Positions 59,488 to 64,000 of a DNA stretch of 64,000 nt are shown here, one piece after another. The position numbers and the translations under genes were made by a program. The notes below the pieces were generated by a model that saw only the letters and a list, made by a program, of their open reading frames with translations, made no database searches and was not told where the DNA came from. Each line of letters opens with the position of its first letter. The stretch's first letter is position 1. The stretch is from Paenibacillus azoreducens (GTDB lineage: Bacteria > Bacillota > Bacilli > Paenibacillales > Paenibacillaceae), in NCBI RefSeq assembly GCF_021654775.1, contig NZ_AP025343.1, forward strand, positions 1,703,501-1,767,500. The letters are read 5' to 3'.

Positions 59488-61018
59488 ACATAACTCTGTT
59501 CTGCAAGATCAGGCTGCCGTTTCAGTCAAAGGGCTTCGGTTGAAATTCCCGGGCGAAGAGAATTTTGTATTCAAGGACTTATCCCTCTCAATCCGAAAGG
59601 GAGAGAAGGTTCTGATGCTTGGTCCAAGCGGATGCGGCAAATCGACTCTGCTGCAGGTGCTGGGCGGACTGGTTCCGCAAGTCATTGAGATTCCGATGAA
59701 AGCGGAGGAGATTACGGTTCCGGATTCCAGAGGATACGTCTTTCAGGACCCGGATACCCAGTTCTGCATGCCGTATGTGGATGAGGAACTGGCCTTTGTG
59801 CTGGAGAACCGCGCAGTCGAGCGGGAACGAATGCTGCCGCGGATGCAGGAGGCATTAGCAAGGGTCGGATTGGATTCCGGCAAGCTGGATGTACCGGTCG
59901 ACAGCCTGTCCCAGGGCATGAAGCAGCGGCTGGCACTTGCATCGGTGCTTCTGCTCGAGCCGGAGGTCATCTTTCTGGATGAACCGTCGGCGCTCCTGGA
60001 TCCCGAAGGGCGGAAACGGATGTGGCAGGCGGTATGGGATGCGGCGGAAGGGCGCACCTTAGTCGTAGTGGAACATCGTATTGAAGAGATTGCGGACCGG
60101 ATGGACCGGATCATCTTGTTCGGGCCTGAAGGGAGTATTATCGGCGACGGCAGTCCGGAATGGATATTCCGTACTTTTCAGAGGGAAATGCAGCAGTACG
60201 GAATTTGGTATCCCGGTGTATGGGAGGAATTCAGCCGGAGTTTGGAGAACCGCCAAGAGGAGTTCGCAGGGAAAAAACCTACGAATCCGGCCCCGCTTTT
60301 GGCCTTGCGCGGGTATACGGGGTACCGTGGGGATCGGCCGCTGATCCATGTGAAGGAACTTAACGTATATCCCGGCGATTTTATCGCGGTCACCGGCGTG
60401 AATGGAGCGGGAAAAAGCACGTTTTTGCTGAGCCTGATGGGCCTTTTGCGTTTCAGCGGGCAATACTCGTTATGCGGAGCGAGCATGGAGGAAACAGCAG
60501 GGGAGGGCAGGAAGCGCAAGAAAAAACGACGCCCGCCCTCGGACCGGATCGGATATGTATTTCAAAATCCGGAATTTCAGTTTGTTGCCGAAACGGTTTT
60601 TGAAGAAATTCGATTTTCCTTAAAAGCCGAAGGAATGGCGGACGAAGCGGAGACGGAGGCTAAGGCGCGCCGTTTTCTGCGTTCATTTCATTTGGCGGGA
60701 TTGGAACATCGTCATCCGTATCAGCTCTCCATGGGGCAAAAGCGTAGACTAAGCATGGCAGCGGCGGTCGTTTGCGGCCAACCGATTCTGCTCCTGGATG
60801 AGCCGACATTCGGCCAAGATGCCCGGAACACATTTGCTATTCTTGAGTACTGTCTCAAGATGAAGGAGCAAGGGACCGCGATCGTGATGGTGACCCATGA
60901 GGAAGAAATTGTACAGCAAATCGCTACCCGAGTGTGGGAGGTGCTGGATGGCGTGGTCACGGAACGTCCGCCCGCCGAACAGTCAGCTGAAGCGGAAGAA
61001 ATGCGGGTGGGAACATGA
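59480..61018 (+). CDS. ykoD: ECF transporter double ATPase YkoD
   Basis: A 512-residue protein with two fused ABC ATPase domains. The first has Walker A GPSGCGKST near residue 52, signature LSQGMKQR and Walker B VIFLDEPSALLDP. The second has Walker A GVNGAGKST near 307, signature LSMGQKRR and Walker B ILLLDEPTFGQD. It powers the YkoEDC importer. A Lys/Arg-rich insertion (GRKRKKKRRPP) lies in the second domain. ATG 59480 overlaps ykoE; its stop overlaps ykoC, so all three are translationally coupled. Confidence 0.93.
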   Translation: MIKHNSVLQDQAAVSVKGLRLKFPGEENFVFKDLSLSIRKGEKVLMLGPSGCGKSTLLQVLGGLVPQVIEIPMKAEEITVPDSRGYVFQDPDTQFCMPYVDEELAFVLENRAVERERMLPRMQEALARVGLDSGKLDVPVDSLSQGMKQRLALASVLLLEPEVIFLDEPSALLDPEGRKRMWQAVWDAAEGRTLVVVEHRIEEIADRMDRIILFGPEGSIIGDGSPEWIFRTFQREMQQYGIWYPGVWEEFSRSLENRQEEFAGKKPTNPAPLLALRGYTGYRGDRPLIHVKELNVYPGDFIAVTGVNGAGKSTFLLSLMGLLRFSGQYSLCGASMEETAGEGRKRKKKRRPPSDRIGYVFQNPEFQFVAETVFEEIRFSLKAEGMADEAETEAKARRFLRSFHLAGLEHRHPYQLSMGQKRRLSMAAAVVCGQPILLLDEPTFGQDARNTFAILEYCLKMKEQGTAIVMVTHEEEIVQQIATRVWEVLDGVVTERPPAEQSAEAEEMRVGT

Positions 61019-61824
61019 TGGAATTGTTGACGCCTACCCGCTCGACGGTTTTACAGCAAGCCAACCCTGCCGTTAAACTGGTCGTGCTCATCATGTTGTT
61101 TATTGTAACGGTGCAGACCCGAAGCATCGATTTTGCAATCTATCAGGCCATCATATATACAGTGCTGTTGTTTATGCTCGGCGGGTTTCCGGTTCGGAAA
61201 ACGCTGCTGTTTGTTCTGCCTTTCGGCCTGTTGTTCGTGTCGTCTTCCATAACGATGATTCTGTTTGGCAAAGGGAATACGTTGTGGTGGCAGTGGGGTG
61301 TGCTGCGCATTACCGAGGAGAGCTTTTACAGAGGACTGCATCTGGGCTTCAGGTCGATCGCATTTGCGGCGGAAGGATTGCTTTTTGTCAGTACGACTCC
61401 TTCCGTCAAGCTTTTTTACGCGCTGATGCAAAGCTTCAGGCTCCCGCCCCGGTATGCGTACAGCTTTATGGCTTCGATCCGGCTTTTGCCGATGGTGTGG
61501 GAAGAGTTCCTGATCCGCCGGCAGGCGCTGCAGGTACGCGGGGCGCAGATGGAAGGCCGGGGGCTTAAAGGTCTTGCGGAGCATATCCGCATGTATGCCG
61601 TGCCGCTGCTCTCCCAGAGCATCCGCCGCGCCCACCGGGTGGCCGTCGCGATGGAGGCGAAGCAGTTTAACGGCAATGGCCCCCGTACTTATTACTACCC
61701 GTCAAAGCTATCATGGAAGGACGGAGCTGCCGTGCTGCTGCTTGTCTTGGCGCCATGCGCCGCCTATCTGGCTGCCGTATGGGTTCCATGGTTTGGCCTT
61801 CCAGATGTCCGCTATCATCCCTGA
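61015..61824 (+). CDS. ykoC: ECF transporter transmembrane component YkoC
   Basis: A 269-residue T component (EcfT/CbiQ family) with five to six helices that connects the S component to the ATPases. The coupling motif is visible as RRQALQVRGAQMEGRG and SIRRAHRVAVAMEAKQFN. The ATG overlaps the end of ykoD by four bases (a second ATG follows). The B. subtilis operon also has ykoF, a thiamine-binding protein, which is missing here. It converges with the YheC/YheD gene with 33 bases between. Confidence 0.93.
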   Translation: MMELLTPTRSTVLQQANPAVKLVVLIMLFIVTVQTRSIDFAIYQAIIYTVLLFMLGGFPVRKTLLFVLPFGLLFVSSSITMILFGKGNTLWWQWGVLRITEESFYRGLHLGFRSIAFAAEGLLFVSTTPSVKLFYALMQSFRLPPRYAYSFMASIRLLPMVWEEFLIRRQALQVRGAQMEGRGLKGLAEHIRMYAVPLLSQSIRRAHRVAVAMEAKQFNGNGPRTYYYPSKLSWKDGAAVLLLVLAPCAAYLAAVWVPWFGLPDVRYHP

Positions 61825-61857
61825 TTTTTTCGGAAAATCCAAAGATGAAGCGTACTG

Positions 61858-62940
61858 TTAACGGCTAAGCAAATAACGCGCGTATGCCATGGGCTGGCGG
61901 TATGTTCCCTTCCACAGCTCGGTCAGTCCGGCTTTGCGGAAGCCGTACCGCTGATCACGTCCATTGCATTCGATAAAATACGGTTTTCCCATGGTCGAAA
62001 GTCCGATGTCCAGACCCAAATCGGCTGCATTGGGGAGATGCTGCTCCAGCTTTTCCGCGACCCGCAATGCCAGCATTCGAACATTCGAAACGACGATGTC
62101 GTGAGAAAGATGGGGAAGGCTTTCGCGCAGAACCGCATCAACGCCAAGCGCTTTGGCGCCCTGCGCTACGTTGGACACAAAAGTCCGTGCGGAGGCAGCC
62201 TTGGCATAAATGCCCGTTATGCCCCACTCTCCGCTGATTCCCCGCTGAACGGATACGCGCAGATCATACGGACTGTCTTTGAATTCAGCAAGGGAAATGC
62301 GTTCCTGAATTAGGTAAGGGATATGGGCAATGCGGCTCTGAAGAAGGGCAGGCAGTTTGTTTTGCCGCAGCGCCACCGTCTTCCAGCCGGATGATTTGCC
62401 GCTTGAAGAATAAGTGAGCTTCCAGGTCGTTCCGGAACGATGAAGCCGCAATATTCCGCGGCCGATGCTTCCGGCACAAGGTTTAATAATCAGATCATCA
62501 TATTGCCGCATCATTTCCGAAATGGAAGAGGATGTGGCTTTTTGGGTTTCCGGAAGATGGGGCGACAGCAGGGGATCCGTTTGAAGAAGCTGATGAATTT
62601 CGTCTTTGCCGTAGCGGTTAAAACCGTTGAAAATGATATATCCCTGCCCCAGCATTAAGTTGATTTTCTGCTGTGATGCTGCGTCCAGATGGATCGCCCG
62701 GTTATGGATCACGCGCGGGATAGGTATGCGGACTAATGTATACGCTTTTCCTCTCAAAATATAAGCGGTGCATTGGCCGCCAGCCATATCAATATCCTGA
62801 AGCCGGATAAAACATGGGATCAACCCGTATATCCGGGCAGCTTCTTCATAATTAGCGAGGGATTCCGGTCCGGTCCTTCCATGTGGAATTCCCCGGTGCA
62901 TGGCGGCGTTCATCAGAATTCCAATATAAGAAAACCACAC
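61858..62940 (-). CDS. YheC/YheD-family protein, long form
   Basis: A 360-residue protein with an N-terminal domain (residues 1-120, MNAAMHRGIPHGRTGPESLA) and a C-terminal ATP-grasp part: DDLIIKPCAGSIGRGILRLH, QERISLAEFKDSPYDLRVSV and DLGLDIGLSTMGKPYFIECN. In B. subtilis YheC and YheD are associated with the spore coat. GTG 62940 has AGGAGGG at 8 bases. It is longer than the paralogue at 17104, which keeps only the ATP-grasp part. The real reaction is unknown. Confidence 0.87.
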   Translation of the reverse strand: MWFSYIGILMNAAMHRGIPHGRTGPESLANYEEAARIYGLIPCFIRLQDIDMAGGQCTAYILRGKAYTLVRIPIPRVIHNRAIHLDAASQQKINLMLGQGYIIFNGFNRYGKDEIHQLLQTDPLLSPHLPETQKATSSSISEMMRQYDDLIIKPCAGSIGRGILRLHRSGTTWKLTYSSSGKSSGWKTVALRQNKLPALLQSRIAHIPYLIQERISLAEFKDSPYDLRVSVQRGISGEWGITGIYAKAASARTFVSNVAQGAKALGVDAVLRESLPHLSHDIVVSNVRMLALRVAEKLEQHLPNAADLGLDIGLSTMGKPYFIECNGRDQRYGFRKAGLTELWKGTYRQPMAYARYLLSR

Positions 62941-63090
62941 ATTTCATCCCTCCTGCATGAATATAAAATCACCGCTTGCGAAAGCGAACAAAAAATAAAT
63001 TCAAGGCATTCCTCCATTTGTATAGTCTATGCGCCGGGGCCGTGTCGGCAAAGGGCGTTTGTCCGCCCATGTCCCGCCTATTTTAAGATT

Positions 63091-63209
63091 ATAGAATTTA
63101 TAAATTTTAAGCGGAGCTTAAGAAATCCTATAATCGCAAGAAAAACATCCGCTAAATGCGGTCTGTCTTCCTAGAAAGTACGTCGATAGACGTTTTTCTT
63201 AGCAGTATA
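63091..63209. repeat. Hairpin-rich repeat module shared with the 46.3-46.7 kb element
   Basis: TATAGAATTTATAAATTTTA with CGGAGCTTAAG and CCTATA form a hairpin. CGCAAGAAAAACATCCGCTA to GACGTTTTTCTTA follows, matching the right half of the element at 46331-46731. A fragment also occurs at 56453-56482. Confidence 0.7.
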
Positions 63210-63226
63210 AAATTTATAAGTTTTTT

Positions 63227-63291
63227 TGGGGGTCCCCGCAAAGTATTTGGAATAAGCATCGAAGCATAGGCTCCACTTTGTGGGGTTATTT
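63227..63291. repeat. CCCCGCAAAG palindromic repeat, copy 7 (internally deleted)
   Basis: GGGGGTCCCCGCAAAGTATT through GCATAGGCTCCACTTTGTGG, then GGTTATTT: the left half is joined to the right end, 60 bases of the middle lost. The sequence before it (ATTTATAAGTTTTTTT) matches the flank of copy 1. Confidence 0.8.
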
Positions 63292-63396
63292 AACGCCGGC
63301 AAGAAATGATGAAAAAAAGGGTACTTCAGTGACAAAAGCCTAGTCCGGCGCATATGATGCCGCAGAGCGATACGGTCAGGAAGGGAGCGAGAATGC

Positions 63397-64000
63397 TTGA
63401 AAAAGAAGGATAGCAAACGATCCGATAGAGCAGGCAAACGCCGCTACTATATGGATAACCCCAATTTTCATGAGCTGGAAATGATTAATGAAAAAAAAGC
63501 AAGTCCAAGTATGGCAAAACGGGATGCAAATATTCAAATCCGTTCGATTGTCGCGGAGCAAATTCAGGAGACCGAAGTCGCCGCACAGTCTGAGGAGGGG
63601 AATAAGGAAGATCTGGATATAAAAAGCGAAGGCATTGGAGAAACCGCAGCCGAAGGGGCTAATGAGGCTCTTGAGCAGGAAGAAAAGGGCTATATTCGTC
63701 CGACGCTGGAGGATGTGGAACAAATCATCGCCGAGAAGCAGCTGCCGGATTCGGCACAGCCATTTATCTATACGGAAGATTTGAGCGATGGAGCCGTCGT
63801 TACATCAAAGATTGCCCTGCGTGCCGTTGACTCCGCCCGGCTTATGCCAGGTGCAGTGGATGGGGAAGCTATTGCCGATTATGCCGTTACTCATATCCAT
63901 TTAGCGGATGGAGCCGTTACTGCCTCAAAGATTGCTCCATTATCGATCACGGAAGAACATCTGGCCAATCATGCATTCAGCGGAAACAAGATCCGGGATT
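63397..64000 (+). CDS. Repeat-bearing protein with DGAVT/SKIA units (3' end beyond window)
   Basis: An open frame from TTG 63397 (GGGAGCG upstream) to the window end, 201 codons. The N-terminus is strongly basic (KKKDSKRSDRAGKRRYYMDN). A Glu-rich part follows, then repeats: DGAVVTSKIALRAVD, LADGAVTASKIAPLS and EEHLANHAFSGNKIRD. Such SKIA/DGAVT repeats occur in large Paenibacillus proteins, some with a C-terminal WIAG-tail domain, probably on the spore surface; this identity is a guess from the repeats. No signal peptide is seen. The rest lies outside the window. Confidence 0.7.
   Translation, partial: MKKKDSKRSDRAGKRRYYMDNPNFHELEMINEKKASPSMAKRDANIQIRSIVAEQIQETEVAAQSEEGNKEDLDIKSEGIGETAAEGANEALEQEEKGYIRPTLEDVEQIIAEKQLPDSAQPFIYTEDLSDGAVVTSKIALRAVDSARLMPGAVDGEAIADYAVTHIHLADGAVTASKIAPLSITEEHLANHAFSGNKIRD

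Noticed and set aside
1..64000. rRNA, tRNA or prophage genes
   Set aside because: No 16S/23S core sequences, no tRNA cloverleaf with a T-loop GTTCRA block in the right context, and no capsid, integrase or terminase frames were seen.

Overview
The window looks like a chromosomal stretch from a mid-GC, endospore-forming Firmicute of the Paenibacillus type. Evidence: strong AGGAGG-type ribosome binding sites with many TTG/GTG starts, sigma-A promoters with 17-18 bp spacers, U-tract terminators, sporulation genes (sda, a YjcZ-type protein, two YheC/YheD proteins), classic Bacilli riboswitches (SAM, c-di-AMP, TPP) and the Firmicute primosome loaders dnaB/dnaI. I see no rRNA, tRNA, CRISPR array, prophage or insertion sequence. 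Accessory DNA is limited to several families of short intergenic repeats.

Layout. 0-8.6 kb: end of a class B penicillin-binding protein, a HAD phosphatase, DUF456 protein, a YtgP/MurJ-type flippase, DUF2515 protein, thioredoxin-like protein, heme A synthase (ctaA) and a HEPN-domain protein. 8.65-11.7 kb: SAM riboswitch and the methionine importer metN-metP-metQ. 11.8-22.9 kb: a redox and iron-sulfur neighbourhood that shares many genes with the Bacillus subtilis yui/yum/yut region: nfu-type scaffold, yuzB, yutJ, an MqnE-like radical SAM enzyme, a HesB/ErpA-type protein, sda behind DnaA boxes, the ferredoxin-NADP reductase yumC, the NADH dehydrogenase yumB behind a Rex-like site, hemQ and yuiB. 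23.3-29.1 kb: dnaB, dnaI, trxA, uvrC. 29-34.6 kb: a CPBP-family membrane protease, then a c-di-AMP riboswitch controlling ktrB-ktrA and a cation/proton antiporter.

34.7-46.3 kb: LysR regulator, sdhCAB, aldehyde dehydrogenase, Tat-exported metallophosphoesterase, acetyltransferase, EamA transporter, histidinol-phosphatase, second LysR regulator, cheX. 46.3-51.6 kb: a 400 bp repeat element, a dehydrogenase, a DEAD-box helicase, ecsAB and a YjcZ sporulation peptide. 51.8-58.3 kb: aminotransferase, a flavin-binding split-barrel protein divergent from a MocR regulator that has lost its PLP lysine, an AraC regulator, a dehydrogenase and psd. 58.6-61.8 kb: TPP riboswitch and the ykoE-D-C thiamine-precursor ECF importer. 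61.9 kb to the end: a second YheC/YheD protein, repeat DNA, and the start of a protein with DGAVT/SKIA repeats that runs off the window.

The least explained material is intergenic: seven copies of a palindromic repeat bounded by CCCCGCAAAG/CTTTGTGGGG, three copies of a GGCGCGATCAAA element, elements bounded by GTTCAAAAAG, a repeat shared between the dnaB-dnaI spacer and 43.4-43.6 kb, and a 49 bp tandem repeat that begins at the mqnE stop codon. Two terminators appear to lie inside the coding sequence of the opposing gene (yutJ and uvrC). No single novel defence or biosynthetic system is evident. All functional calls are from reading motifs by eye, without database searches.
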